Assembly (NCBI RefSeq): GCF_900106665.1
Contig: NZ_FNNA01000001.1
Location: 558,001-622,000, forward strand
Direction: 5' to 3'
DNA length: 64,000 nucleotides
Source of the DNA: Paracoccus sanguinis
GTDB taxonomy: Bacteria; Pseudomonadota; Alphaproteobacteria; Rhodobacterales; Rhodobacteraceae
This document shows, in pieces, positions 1-8,007 of the stretch. Numbering within the stretch: position 1 is the stretch's first letter; every line of letters starts with the position of its first letter. The notes beneath the pieces are model-generated. The model was not told the DNA's origin and did not search any database. It saw nothing but the letters and a program-made list of their open reading frames with translations. Made by a program: the position numbers and the translations under genes.

Positions 1-132
1 CGGCAGGTCGAAGGCGACCGAAAGGCCCGTCTGCCCCTTGGCGAGGTTCGTGCGGTAGAGGGCGTTCGACTTTTCCGCCGTCGAGTGGCCGGCATAGGTG
101 CGGAACAGCCAGGGTTTGTCCTTGGTGGCCAT
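1..132 (-). CDS. ecm: Ethylmalonyl-CoA mutase, N-terminal 44 codons (runs off the left edge)
   Basis: Coenzyme B12-dependent mutase that converts (2R)-ethylmalonyl-CoA to (2S)-methylsuccinyl-CoA in the ethylmalonyl-CoA pathway. Reading leftward from the ATG at 132, the peptide begins [18 protein letters not shown] and continues through [13 protein letters not shown]. That is the conserved N-terminus of the methylmalonyl/ethylmalonyl-CoA mutase large chain and, as I remember it, close to the Rhodobacter sphaeroides enzyme. The choice of Ecm over plain methylmalonyl-CoA mutase rests on this likeness and on the divergently transcribed ccr, its usual neighbour in Rhodobacterales. The catalytic barrel and B12 domain lie outside the window, so cofactor residues cannot be checked. 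Confidence 0.85.
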   Translation of the reverse strand, partial: MATKDKPWLFRTYAGHSTAEKSNALYRTNLAKGQTGLSVAFDLP

Positions 133-198
133 GACGGGCGCCCTTCGCAAGATTCTTTCGGTTGGAGCCAGATAACGGTCAGATTGCTGCGCCGTCAA

Positions 199-217
199 TT
201 CGCCGCAGCGCGGCGAA
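199..217. promoter_or_regulatory. Perfect inverted repeat in the ecm-ccr divergent promoter region
   Basis: TTCGCCG, a 5-nt spacer CAGCG, then CGGCGAA: a perfect 7-bp dyad in the 288-bp gap between the two divergent ethylmalonyl-CoA pathway genes. A second short dyad, ATTGCAAT, lies at 337-344, closer to ccr. Position and symmetry suit an operator acting on both genes, but I cannot name the protein that binds. In sequence this GC-rich a 7-bp dyad can also occur by chance. Confidence 0.35.
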
Positions 218-420
218 ACGCAGCGGCGTCAACCTGACCTTAACCTGTGCTGGGCTAGAGAGGCATAGGCAGGCGAATCGGCGCGGTGACGGCACGGCGG
301 ATCGGACATATTGTTGCGTGACCCTACGGCGGTCCTATTGCAATGTTGCGCGGCGGCGAATACCGCTGGGCGCCAAGACCGCGGCGATTCTGCACTGCGG
401 CACGACATGAGGAGATGCCC

Positions 421-1716
421 ATGGCCCTGGACGCCCCCAGCCCGATCGCGCCCTATGATGCGCCGCAAAAGGATCTCTACGAGATCGGCGAGATGCCGCC
501 GCTCGGCCATGTTCCGAAGCAGATGTACGCCTGGGCCATCCGCCGCGAGCGTCACGGCGAGCCCGACAAGTCCTTCCAGGTCGAGGTCGTGGACACGCCC
601 GCGATCGACAGCCACGAGGTGCTCGTCCTCGTGATGGCGGCGGGCGTCAACTACAACGGCATCTGGGCCGGTCTCGGCCAGCCGATCAGCCCCTTCGACG
701 GCCACAAGCAGCCCTATCACATCGCCGGCTCGGACGCCTCGGGGGTGATCTGGGCGGTGGGCGACAAGGTCCGCAACTGGAAGGTGGGCGACGAGGTCGT
801 GATCCACTGCAACCAGGACGACGGCGACGACGAGGAGTGCAACGGCGGCGACCCGATGTATTCGCCGACCCAGCGGATCTGGGGCTACGAGACGCCCGAC
901 GGCTCGTTCGCGCAGTTCACCCGGGTGCAGGCCCAGCAGCTCATGCCGCGCCCGCGCCACCTGACGTGGGAGGAGAGCGCCTGCTACACGCTGACGCTCG
1001 CCACCGCCTACCGGATGCTCTTCGGGCACGAGCCGCATGAGCTGAAGCCGGGCATGAACGTGCTGGTGTGGGGCGCCTCGGGCGGGCTTGGGTCGTTCGC
1101 GATCCAGCTGATCAACGCGGCCGGCGCCAACGCCATCGGCGTGATCTCGGAAGAGGACAAGCGCGAGTTCGTCATGGGCCTTGGCGCCAAGGGCGTCATC
1201 AACCGCAAGGACTTCAACTGCTGGGGCGCGCTGCCCAAGGTCGGCAGCGAAGAGTACAAGCAGTGGTTCAACGAGGTCCGCAAGTTCGGCAAGGCGATCT
1301 GGGACATCACCGGCAAGGGCAACAACGTCGACATCGTGTTCGAGCACCCGGGCGAGGCGACCTTCCCGGTCTCGACCTTCGTCTGCAAGAAGGGCGGCAT
1401 GGTGGTGATCTGCGCCGGCACCACCGGCTTCAACTGCACCTTCGACGTGCGCTACATGTGGATGCACCAGAAGCGCCTGCAGGGCTCGCACTTCGCGCAT
1501 CTCAAGCAGGCGAGCGCGGCCAACAAGCTGATGCTCGAGCGCCGGATCGACCCCTGCATGAGCGAGGTCTTCCCCTGGGCCGAGATCCCCGACGCGCACA
1601 CCAAGATGCTGCGCAACCAGCACAAGCCCGGCAACATGGCGGTGCTGGTGCAGGCGCCGGTGACCGGGCTCAGGACCGTCGAGGACGTGCTCGAGGCCGG
1701 GCCGACGAAGGGCTGA
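421..1716 (+). CDS. ccr: Crotonyl-CoA carboxylase/reductase
   Basis: NADPH-dependent reductive carboxylation of crotonyl-CoA to ethylmalonyl-CoA, the signature step of the ethylmalonyl-CoA pathway used for growth on acetate and C1/C2 compounds. The 431-residue protein is a zinc-less medium-chain dehydrogenase/reductase. Its N-terminus (MALDAPSP, then DLYEIGEMPPLGHVPK) and the internal stretches AGVNYNGIWAGLG, NQDDGDDEECNGGDPM and VLVWGASGGLGSFAIQL (nucleotide-binding fold) match the R. sphaeroides enzyme as I remember it. The ATG at 421 is chosen because homologues begin MALD and a GAGGAG lies a few bases upstream; a longer in-frame reading from 343 has no homology. It is divergent from ecm and followed by a strong terminator, so probably monocistronic. 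Confidence 0.97.
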   Translation: MALDAPSPIAPYDAPQKDLYEIGEMPPLGHVPKQMYAWAIRRERHGEPDKSFQVEVVDTPAIDSHEVLVLVMAAGVNYNGIWAGLGQPISPFDGHKQPYHIAGSDASGVIWAVGDKVRNWKVGDEVVIHCNQDDGDDEECNGGDPMYSPTQRIWGYETPDGSFAQFTRVQAQQLMPRPRHLTWEESACYTLTLATAYRMLFGHEPHELKPGMNVLVWGASGGLGSFAIQLINAAGANAIGVISEEDKREFVMGLGAKGVINRKDFNCWGALPKVGSEEYKQWFNEVRKFGKAIWDITGKGNNVDIVFEHPGEATFPVSTFVCKKGGMVVICAGTTGFNCTFDVRYMWMHQKRLQGSHFAHLKQASAANKLMLERRIDPCMSEVFPWAEIPDAHTKMLRNQHKPGNMAVLVQAPVTGLRTVEDVLEAGPTKG

Positions 1717-1743
1717 GCGGCGGTTTTCGGTGAAATGGGGAGA

Positions 1744-1767
1744 GGCCGGCGGTTCGCCGGCCTTTTC
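1744..1767 (+). terminator. Rho-independent terminator of ccr
   Basis: GGCCGGCG, loop GTT, CGCCGGCC: a perfect 8-bp GC stem followed by TTTTCC, 28 bases past the ccr stop codon. It is the only such structure near the end of ccr. Confidence 0.85.
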
Positions 1768-2600
1768 CATTTGGTAACGGTGGGCCTGGGTAACGCCGGT
1801 CAGGCGCGCCCTGCACGGCAAGCCGTTGGGGTAGCCGCCGCGCGGAGTCGGCTGAGCGCGCGGCGCGGCGCGTGCCTGCGCGAAGGACGGGCGGCGGGCG
1901 GCAGGGCTGAGCCTCGCGTGCGCCGTAATTCCCGGCAAGGGTTGGCGCGGCGCCAGCCTCCCTCCCGCCGCACCGCCTCGCGCGCGGCCCGGGGCTGCAG
2001 CTCAGAGGGTCTCGCCTGAGGGGGTCTCGCCCGAGGGGGCCTCGCCGGGGGGCTCACCGGCGGAAAGCCGATCGGGGTGACTAGCGGCGTGAACTGCTGG
2101 TCTGGGCGGCGCAGCTCGCCCCCCGGGCACGGCGTACACGGCGTGATGAGAGCCATTCCTCCGGCGTGGCGCCGGCGCGGCGCCAGTCTGCCGGCGAGGG
2201 AGGGACGCAGGCCGGGCGACGGCCGTATGAACCGCGCGGGCGCCGGGCCTCCCACCCGCCGCAAGCCATGGCGCCCCCAAGCCCCTGGCAGCTCCGCCGG
2301 ACAGGCGCGGGGGCAGGGAAACGGTCGTCCTCTGCCCCCTCATAAGCCTGGCCGCGCCGTGCGTGGGCCGAACACAGGTAACGGGGTGGCAGAATCTTTG
2401 TGCGGGCTGCACAGGACCGAGCGGTACGACCGACAGACGGCGGGCACGCCGGGACGGGGGGCACATCTCGTGGCAGCAATCTGCGGCAGTCCCCGGGCAA
2501 CACTAGACCCGTGAACCCGCGCGAACCACGAGGCGCAGGCCTAGGTCCGCCTCCCGGCCAGCCCCTCCGGCTCACACCACACGCGCACCCCCCGACCCGC
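1768..2600. other. About 830 bp with no convincing gene
   Basis: Readings exist in all frames but are Arg/Pro/Ala-rich, lack ribosome-binding sites and resemble no protein I know; they are what 70% GC random sequence gives. A 15-bp tandem repeat lies at 2008-2052. I see no tRNA, riboswitch or clear hairpin-plus-T-run here. It may be decayed sequence or a long non-coding spacer between ccr and the lipocalin gene. Confidence 0.6.
2008..2052. repeat. Three-copy 15-bp tandem repeat
   Basis: Three adjacent units GGTCTCGCCTGAGGG, GGTCTCGCCCGAGGG and GGCCTCGCCGGGGGG, differing at one to four positions, then a partial fourth. The 15-bp period would encode a pentapeptide repeat (P-S-G-E-T on the minus strand), but the surrounding reading frame shows no other sign of being a gene. 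Best taken as a small non-coding minisatellite. Confidence 0.75.
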
Positions 2601-3155
2601 TCACTCCCCCACTTTGTAGCTCTGCGGCGGCTGCGCGGTGTCCTTGAGCTGGCTCACATCCACCCCCGCCGTCTCCAGTGCCTTGACCGCCTCGGCGCGG
2701 GTCGCGGCATCAAGCTCTGGCGTGCGGGCCAGGATCCAGCCGATGTTCTCCTCGGGCGAGCGGACCGCCGCCCACTGGTACTTCCCGTCCACCACGTCAC
2801 TCGCCGCGGCGACGGTGTAGTTCACCCCCTGGCTCATGTCCCCGACCGGGAACTGAACGTCGAGGGTGTTGAAGTTGCCGCCCACGACCGTGGCGGTGCC
2901 CTCGATCGTCGCCACCGCGCCGCCGGGGCCGTCGCAGCGGTTCGTCACCGTCACCTTCTCTCCCGCGAGCGCATAGGTGGCGGTCACACCGCCTGTGCAC
3001 ATCTCCTGGAACTTGGCCGGGGTGCGGGCGATCTCGTACCACGTGCCGACATAGGCCTCGGGGTCGATCTCGGTCTTCGCCACGGTGCCGGCATCCTGCG
3101 CAAACGCAGGCGTCAGGGTCAGCAGCGACACGGCGAGGGCTTGGGCGATCTTCAT
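2601..3155 (-). CDS. Lipocalin family protein (Blc-like), periplasmic
   Basis: 184 residues with an N-terminal signal peptide (hydrophobic ALAVSLLTLTP, likely cleavage after AFA at residue 19) and no lipobox cysteine, so probably a soluble periplasmic protein rather than a lipoprotein like E. coli Blc. The lipocalin signature GTWYEIAR is at residues 37-44, and the following beta-strand pattern, including the WAAVRSPEENIGWILAR region, fits the eight-stranded barrel that binds fatty acids or lysophospholipids. The minus-strand ATG at 3155 is preceded by AGGAGAC. No operon partner: the neighbouring helicase gene is divergent. The ligand cannot be told from the sequence. Confidence 0.88.
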   Translation of the reverse strand: MKIAQALAVSLLTLTPAFAQDAGTVAKTEIDPEAYVGTWYEIARTPAKFQEMCTGGVTATYALAGEKVTVTNRCDGPGGAVATIEGTATVVGGNFNTLDVQFPVGDMSQGVNYTVAAASDVVDGKYQWAAVRSPEENIGWILARTPELDAATRAEAVKALETAGVDVSQLKDTAQPPQSYKVGE

Positions 3156-3263
3156 GACGGTCTCCTGTTCCGGGTTCGTGGCCCAACGCCCCCCTGCCCC
3201 CGACGTTCCCCTCTCGCCGCCCTAGCCGGGTTGCCGCGGCGGCCGGGCGGGCTAGAAGGGGAC

Positions 3264-4835
3264 ATGACCCCGCCCCCCGACCCGGACCCCGCCCCGGCCG
3301 CCACGCTGCCGGTTGCGCCCACCCTCTCACCCGATCAGGCGGACGCCTGGGACGCGCTGGCCGAGACGCTGGCCGCGGCGGGCGTGGACCTCGTGATCGA
3401 AGAGGTCAGGCCCGCGACCGAGGGCAAGGGCCGGGTGATGGCGGTGCTGGGCAAGGCCGGCTCGGGCAAGACGCTGCTGCTGGCCGAGCTGACGCGGGCG
3501 CTGGCGGCGGCGGGTGTGCAGGTGGTCAGCGGCGACTATGAGGGGCGCCGGCGCAAGGACGCGCGGACCGTCGCCGTGCTGGCCCCGACCAACAAGGCGG
3601 CCTTCGTGCTGCGCACCCGCGGCGTCCCCGCGACCACCATCCACCGCATCCTCTATACCCCCGTCTACGACCCGCAATACGAACGCCTCGCCGACTGGCT
3701 GGCCGGGACCGGTGAGCGCCCGGTGATCGAGGGGCTGAGCGAGCCGGCGCTCGACCGGGCGCTGGCGTTCTACCAGCAGCACGGCTCGATCCCCGGGGCG
3801 CTGGCGGCGGCGGGGCTGCGGGGGTCGGACTTCATCCAGGGGTGGAAGCGGCGCGAGGATGCGCTCGACATCGGGCTGATCGACGAATCCTCGATGCTCG
3901 ACGAGCGCCAGTTCGACGACCTGCGCGAGATCTTTCCGGTGCTGGTGCTGTTCGGCGACCCCGCGCAGCTCGCCCCCGTCGGGCAGTCGGGCGAGATGGT
4001 CTTCGACCGCCTCGCCGCGCCGCAGAAGCTGATCCTGCACCGCATCCACCGGCAGGCCGACGACAGCCCGATCCTCGACCTCGCCCATGCGCTCGGCGAC
4101 CCCGAGGTGGATTTTCCCGCCTTCGAGCGGCTGGTGCGCGAGGCCGCCGCCGGCGACCCGAGGGTGATCTGGGCCGAGCGGGTGGAAAGCGACCTGATGG
4201 CGCGCAGCCCGGTGCTGGTCTGGCGCAACGCCACGCGGGTGCGGCTGATCTCGGCCTTCCGCGCCGCCCACGGGGCGCCGGGGGACGCGCTGTTGCCGGG
4301 TGAGCCCTTGATCTGCGACGGGATCGAGCTGCCGCTGAAGCACCGCAAGAAGCGCATCGACCTCGAGGCGCGGGGGCTCATCAAGGGCGCGCAGGTGGTC
4401 TATCTCGGCCCCGGCCGCAAGCCCGGCTTCTCGCGGCTGCACGTGATCGGTGCGCCCGAGCCGCGGCTGTCGGCGGCCAGCATCGTCAAGATCGAGACGC
4501 CGGACGTCGAGGAACCCTTCATCCCCTTCGCCGCCCGGATGGGGGCGGCGTTCCTGCACGGGGCGGCGGTGACGATCCACAAGGCGCAGGGCTCGCAATG
4601 GCCCGATGTGCAGGTCTTCGCCCCCGATATCTCGGCTGCCGCCTGGTCGAACCGGACCGAGGCCGGGCTGCCCTTGTGGAAGCGCCTCGCCTATGTGGCG
4701 ATCACCCGCGCGCAGGAGCGGCTCTACTGGGTGACGCGGGCGCGGCTCGCACGGCCGCAGACGGGGCTGTCGGTGGACGATCTCGCCGCCGAAACCGCGC
4801 CGCTGTCGCTCGAGGCCGAGGCCGAGGCGGACTGA
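3264..4835 (+). CDS. RecD/UvrD-like superfamily 1 ATP-dependent helicase, stand-alone
   Basis: 523 residues. Walker A GKAGSGKT at 63-70, Walker B-like IDESSM at 206-211, motif III GDPAQLAPVG at 231-240, and C-terminal UvrD-like motifs TIHKAQGSQWPDV and YVAITRAQERLYW. This motif set places it in superfamily 1 near RecD2/TraI-type helicases (AAA_30 plus UvrD_C_2). It has no RecB/RecC partner next to it and lacks the long N-terminal region of RecD2. The ATG at 3264 is preceded by AGAAGGGGAC and excludes a Pro-rich upstream extension. A role in DNA repair or recombination is inferred from the family only. Confidence 0.87.
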   Translation: MTPPPDPDPAPAATLPVAPTLSPDQADAWDALAETLAAAGVDLVIEEVRPATEGKGRVMAVLGKAGSGKTLLLAELTRALAAAGVQVVSGDYEGRRRKDARTVAVLAPTNKAAFVLRTRGVPATTIHRILYTPVYDPQYERLADWLAGTGERPVIEGLSEPALDRALAFYQQHGSIPGALAAAGLRGSDFIQGWKRREDALDIGLIDESSMLDERQFDDLREIFPVLVLFGDPAQLAPVGQSGEMVFDRLAAPQKLILHRIHRQADDSPILDLAHALGDPEVDFPAFERLVREAAAGDPRVIWAERVESDLMARSPVLVWRNATRVRLISAFRAAHGAPGDALLPGEPLICDGIELPLKHRKKRIDLEARGLIKGAQVVYLGPGRKPGFSRLHVIGAPEPRLSAASIVKIETPDVEEPFIPFAARMGAAFLHGAAVTIHKAQGSQWPDVQVFAPDISAAAWSNRTEAGLPLWKRLAYVAITRAQERLYWVTRARLARPQTGLSVDDLAAETAPLSLEAEAEAD

Positions 4836-4894
4836 GTTCTTCCTTGCCCAAATATCCCGGGGGACGCGCCAACGGCGCGGGGGGCAGCGCCCCC
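4836..4894 (+). repeat. Dispersed Rhodobacterales intergenic element, fullest copy
   Basis: It begins immediately after the helicase stop with CTTCCTTGCCCAAATATCCC and GGGGG, then two hairpins: CGCGCC/GGCGCG around AAC and GGGGGC/GCCCCC around AGC. Related copies lie at 9998-10037, 36806-36857, 47148-47200, 48756-48804 and 58199-58230. The core CCCAAATATCCCGGGG followed by a GGGGCAGCGCCCC hairpin is a familiar intergenic sequence in this order. It may act in 3'-end formation, since this copy directly follows a stop codon. Confidence 0.75.
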
Positions 4895-4913
4895 AGCCTC
4901 ACTGCCCCCAGCG

Positions 4914-5738
4914 TCAGCGCCCCGAGGCGCGGCGGGCGTGCCGGACGATGTCGGCGTCCTGCAACTGCTCGATCCGCAGCCGCAGCGCCTCGGTCAGCGC
5001 TTCGCGCGGTAGCCGCGTCTCACGCGCCAGCCGCAGCACGCCGAAATGGACCCGCGCGATCTCCTGATAATAGCGCGTGAAGGTATAGTTGATCGACGCC
5101 CCGGCGAGCGCCCCGAAGACCGGCGTCGCCTGCGCCGCGAGCTTCTGACCCAGCACCGCGGCAAAGCGGGGCGCGATGCGGGCGATCAGCGTCTGCACCG
5201 TCTGGCCGGTGACCGACAGCCGCGCGGCCAGCAGCCCGAGGTCGGTGCCGTCGTCGTCCGACATCGGCCCCGCGGCGGCAAAGACCCGCAGCGCCTCGGA
5301 CCGGACCTCTTCGCTGGAGGTGTCGAAGCCGTGCTCTTCGGCGATGTCGAGGATGGCGCGCAGCAGCATCGTCACCGTCACCGGCAGCTCGACCATCGCC
5401 CCCGGCAGCCCCGCGACCCCGCCCGCTGCGCCCGAGACGGTCGAGGCGAGGCGGTTGAACCAGTCGCCGCGGTCGCGGACGTAGTTGCGCGACCGGCTGG
5501 CCGCCCCGAAGGCTCCGTTCAGCGCCCCCAGCGCGATGTCGTCCAGCCGCCCGCGCACGAAGCCCGGCAGCCGCTCGATCAGCCCCTGGGCGCTACCGCC
5601 GATGCGGGCGAGGATGTCCATGCCCATCCCGCCGGCATCGACGTAGCGCCGCGCCAGCTTGTCGATCTGGACGTGGACCGACGGGTCGTCGATCGGCGGC
5701 AGGACGGCCTGGCGGCGGGATACGGAGCTTGCGGGCAT
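4914..5738 (-). CDS. EcsC family protein
   Basis: 274 residues. The body carries the EcsC-domain pattern: a long hydrophobic Gly/Ala-rich helix (ASTVSGAAGGVAGLPGAMVE) leading into VTVTMLLRAILDIAEEHGFD, and later TPVFGALAGASINYTFTRYY. Members are membrane-associated helical proteins named after Bacillus EcsC; their biochemical role is not established. The ATG at 5738 is chosen because GAGGAGAGAGA precedes it and homologous sequence starts only here; an open frame continues upstream through the neighbouring acetyltransferase gene but is an antisense-type artefact. It lies 38 bp downstream of the GNAT gene on the same strand, so the two are probably co-transcribed. Confidence 0.83.
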   Translation of the reverse strand: MPASSVSRRQAVLPPIDDPSVHVQIDKLARRYVDAGGMGMDILARIGGSAQGLIERLPGFVRGRLDDIALGALNGAFGAASRSRNYVRDRGDWFNRLASTVSGAAGGVAGLPGAMVELPVTVTMLLRAILDIAEEHGFDTSSEEVRSEALRVFAAAGPMSDDDGTDLGLLAARLSVTGQTVQTLIARIAPRFAAVLGQKLAAQATPVFGALAGASINYTFTRYYQEIARVHFGVLRLARETRLPREALTEALRLRIEQLQDADIVRHARRASGR

Positions 5739-5776
5739 TGTGTCTCTCTCCTCGGGCGGTCGGTCTGGCGGTGGTG

Positions 5777-6391
5777 TCAGGCTGAGCGGGCAGAGCGCGC
5801 GGCCCCCGCCGGGGTGGCGTGGGAGGCCTCGGGGGCCTCGACCTCGACGCAGGACGAACGCATCTCGGGTGTGTCCTCGATCTCGGCCAGCCCGGCCAGC
5901 ACGTCGGGCCGGGTTTCGCGCGTCACCGCGCCCGCGACCCCAACCCAGGCGCCGGGGCGAAGTTCCAGACCCAGCACCCGGTCGGGGTTGGTGGGCGGCG
6001 GCATCTCCACCCCGGTGAGCTTGGCAAAGCCGAAGCGCTGGTAATAGGGCGCGTCGCCCACGAGCATCACCCGCCCCCAGCCCATCGCGCGGGCGCGGGC
6101 GAGGCTCTCGCGCATCAGAAGCCCGCCCAGCCCCTCGCCCTGCGCGGTCGGGTGCACCGCCACCGGGCCGAGCAGCAGGACCGAGCGCCCGCCGACCCGC
6201 ACCGGCCAATAGCGGATCGCCGCCACCAGCGTGTCGTCGCTGCGCAGGGTGAGGCAGAGTTCGGGCACCGGCGGCACCCCGTCGCGCAGGCGATAGGAGG
6301 AGAGCGCCGTGCGCCCCGGCGCGAAACACAGGTCGAGCAGCGCTTCGACCTCGGGCGCGTCGGCATCGGTTTCGGGGCAGAGGTCATACAT
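5777..6391 (-). CDS. GNAT family N-acetyltransferase, YhbS-like
   Basis: 204 residues. The acetyl-CoA-binding core is LLLGPVAVHPTAQGEGLGGLL, with the Q-x-x-G-x-G turn (QGEGLG), followed by RARAMGWGRVMLVGDAPYY and RFGFAKLTGVEMPPP. This order is typical of the YhbS subgroup of GCN5-related acetyltransferases. The start is the ATG at 6391 (MYDLCPETDADAPEVE), which begins the conserved domain; a start 15 codons upstream would add only Pro/Arg-rich sequence. The substrate is unknown. It is upstream of, and likely in operon with, the EcsC-family gene. Confidence 0.85.
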   Translation of the reverse strand: MYDLCPETDADAPEVEALLDLCFAPGRTALSSYRLRDGVPPVPELCLTLRSDDTLVAAIRYWPVRVGGRSVLLLGPVAVHPTAQGEGLGGLLMRESLARARAMGWGRVMLVGDAPYYQRFGFAKLTGVEMPPPTNPDRVLGLELRPGAWVGVAGAVTRETRPDVLAGLAEIEDTPEMRSSCVEVEAPEASHATPAGAARSARSA

Positions 6392-6865
6392 CGGCAACGG
6401 CCCTCGGCAGGGAGGAGGGGACGGCAGGCGCCGCACCGCCGCGGGTTAACATCCACAGCCGCGGCTTTGAACGGCAAAACTGCGTGTGCGGGATGAGGGG
6501 GCGCGGTGCGGCGGGTTGGGGGCGCGCGGTGCGGCGCTGTCGGCTGGAGCGCTCGGCGGGTTGCCATGCGATGAGGGCGAGAGTGCCCTGGGGGTTGGGC
6601 GCAGGGGCGGGGTCAGGCGGATGGCGAGCTGACGCGCGGCGGTTGGGGGCGGTGCGAACGGCGGCGCGGGGCGGGTTGCGACAGCGTGGCCGCGGGTTCC
6701 AACGCACTCCGGCTTGCGGCGCGGGGGCGGGCCGGGCAGGATGCCGCCGGCCGGGCTGACCCAAGGGCCGGGCTGGACGCGGGCGGCCGGTGCACGGCCC
6801 CCTGCCCCCACGCACCGCCCTGCCGCCGACCCCGCCCCACCACCCGAACCGAGGAGGCCCTGCCG
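6392..6865. other. 470-bp spacer without a recognised gene
   Basis: This divergent spacer separates the GNAT gene (minus) from the flavin reductase gene (plus). It is G-rich with many GGGGCGG-type runs and contains a GTTAAC at 6445-6450 near the minus-strand gene. All open frames are short and Arg/Gly-rich. I see no RNA gene or strong dyad. Confidence 0.6.
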
Positions 6866-7462
6866 ATGTTCGACCGCCCCGAGGCCGGCCACGGCCTGCC
6901 CCACAACCCGTGGAACGCCATCGTCGCCCCGCGCCCGATCGGCTGGATTTCGTCCCGCGGGCGGCTGGGCGACAACCTCGCGCCCTATTCCTTCTTCAAC
7001 GCCACCGCCTATGTGCCGCCGCAGGTGATGTTCGCCTCGACCGGGGCGAAGCCCGACCGGCCGGGGACCAAGGACACCGTGGCGCAGGTCGCGGAATCGC
7101 GGGTCTTCTGCATCAACATCGCCGATGGGGCGCTGGCGCAGGCGATGAACGCCTCGACCTCGGCGCAGCCGGCGGGGGTCAGCGAGTTCGACCTCGCCGG
7201 GGTCACGGCGCTGCCGTGCGAGACGATCGACTGCGCGCGGGTGGCCGAGGCGGCGGCCTCGATCGAGTGCCGCGCGACGCGGATCATCCGCCAGGCCGGC
7301 GAGGCCAACCACGTCGTGCTGGGGGTGGTGACCGGGGTCCACATCCGCCCCGATTGCCTGAGGAACGGGATCTTCCGTCCGGCGACAGGGTGGCTCGCGC
7401 GGCTGGGCCACAACGATTATTGCGTGGTCACCGACACCTTCTCGATGGACCGCCCCGCATGA
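6866..7462 (+). CDS. Flavin reductase-like, FMN-binding split-barrel protein
   Basis: 198 residues. The segment [18 protein letters not shown] is the FMN-binding start of the flavin-reductase-like split barrel, followed by [19 protein letters not shown] and [17 protein letters not shown]. Proteins of this family transfer hydride from NAD(P)H to flavin or act as flavin-dependent oxidoreductases; the partner is not evident. The ATG at 6866 has GAGGAGG ten bases upstream. The stop overlaps the start of apt (ATGA), so the two genes are translationally coupled, though no functional link is known. Confidence 0.88.
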   Translation: MFDRPEAGHGLPHNPWNAIVAPRPIGWISSRGRLGDNLAPYSFFNATAYVPPQVMFASTGAKPDRPGTKDTVAQVAESRVFCINIADGALAQAMNASTSAQPAGVSEFDLAGVTALPCETIDCARVAEAAASIECRATRIIRQAGEANHVVLGVVTGVHIRPDCLRNGIFRPATGWLARLGHNDYCVVTDTFSMDRPA

Positions 7463-8007
7463 CCTCTCTGCGCCCGCAAAAGACCGTCAAGGACTACATC
7501 CGCAGCATCGTCGATTTCCCGGTCGAGGGGATCGTGTTCCGCGACGTGACCACGCTGTTCGCCGACGCGCGCGGGTTCCGCATGGCGGTGGACCAGCTGC
7601 TCTCGCCCTATGCGGGGGTGCCGATCGACAAGGTCGTGGGGCTCGAGGCGCGGGGCTTCATCCTCGGCGGCGCGGTGGCGCATCAGCTCACCACCGGCTT
7701 CGTGCCGATCCGCAAGAAGGGCAAGCTGCCCGGCACGGTGATCAGCCAGGCCTATCAGCTCGAATACGGCGAGGCGGTGATGGAGATCCACGACGACGCG
7801 CTCAAGCCCGGCGAGCGGGTGCTGATCGTCGACGACCTGCTGGCGACCGGCGGCACGGCGCAGGCCGCGATCGACCTCTGCCGCCGGCTCGGGGCCGAGG
7901 TGGTGGGCGCGGCCTTCGTGATCGACCTGCCCGAGCTCGGCGGTCGCGCGGTGGTCGAGGCGGCGGGGGTCGAGGTCCACGCCCTGACCGAGTTCGACGG
8001 CCACTAG
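7459..8007 (+). CDS. apt: Adenine phosphoribosyltransferase
   Basis: Salvages adenine with PRPP to give AMP in the cytoplasm. The 182-residue length matches the family. The PRPP-binding motif [14 protein letters not shown] is at residues 121-134; upstream are [14 protein letters not shown] and [14 protein letters not shown], both typical of Apt. The start overlaps the flavin reductase stop by four bases (ATGA). Its 3' end overlaps the convergent efflux-protein gene by four bases, so neither gene has room for its own terminator between them. Confidence 0.96.
   Translation: MTSLRPQKTVKDYIRSIVDFPVEGIVFRDVTTLFADARGFRMAVDQLLSPYAGVPIDKVVGLEARGFILGGAVAHQLTTGFVPIRKKGKLPGTVISQAYQLEYGEAVMEIHDDALKPGERVLIVDDLLATGGTAQAAIDLCRRLGAEVVGAAFVIDLPELGGRAVVEAAGVEVHALTEFDGH

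Noticed and set aside
229..1938. Long minus-strand reading frame (569 codons) across ccr
   Set aside because: It is the antisense shadow of ccr: Arg/His/Ala-rich, no ribosome-binding site, no family. High GC suppresses stop codons in the antisense frames throughout this window.
2002..2466. Minus-strand frame ending in PSGET repeats
   Set aside because: The repeat is explained by the 15-bp DNA repeat; the rest of the frame is Arg/Pro-rich without homology.
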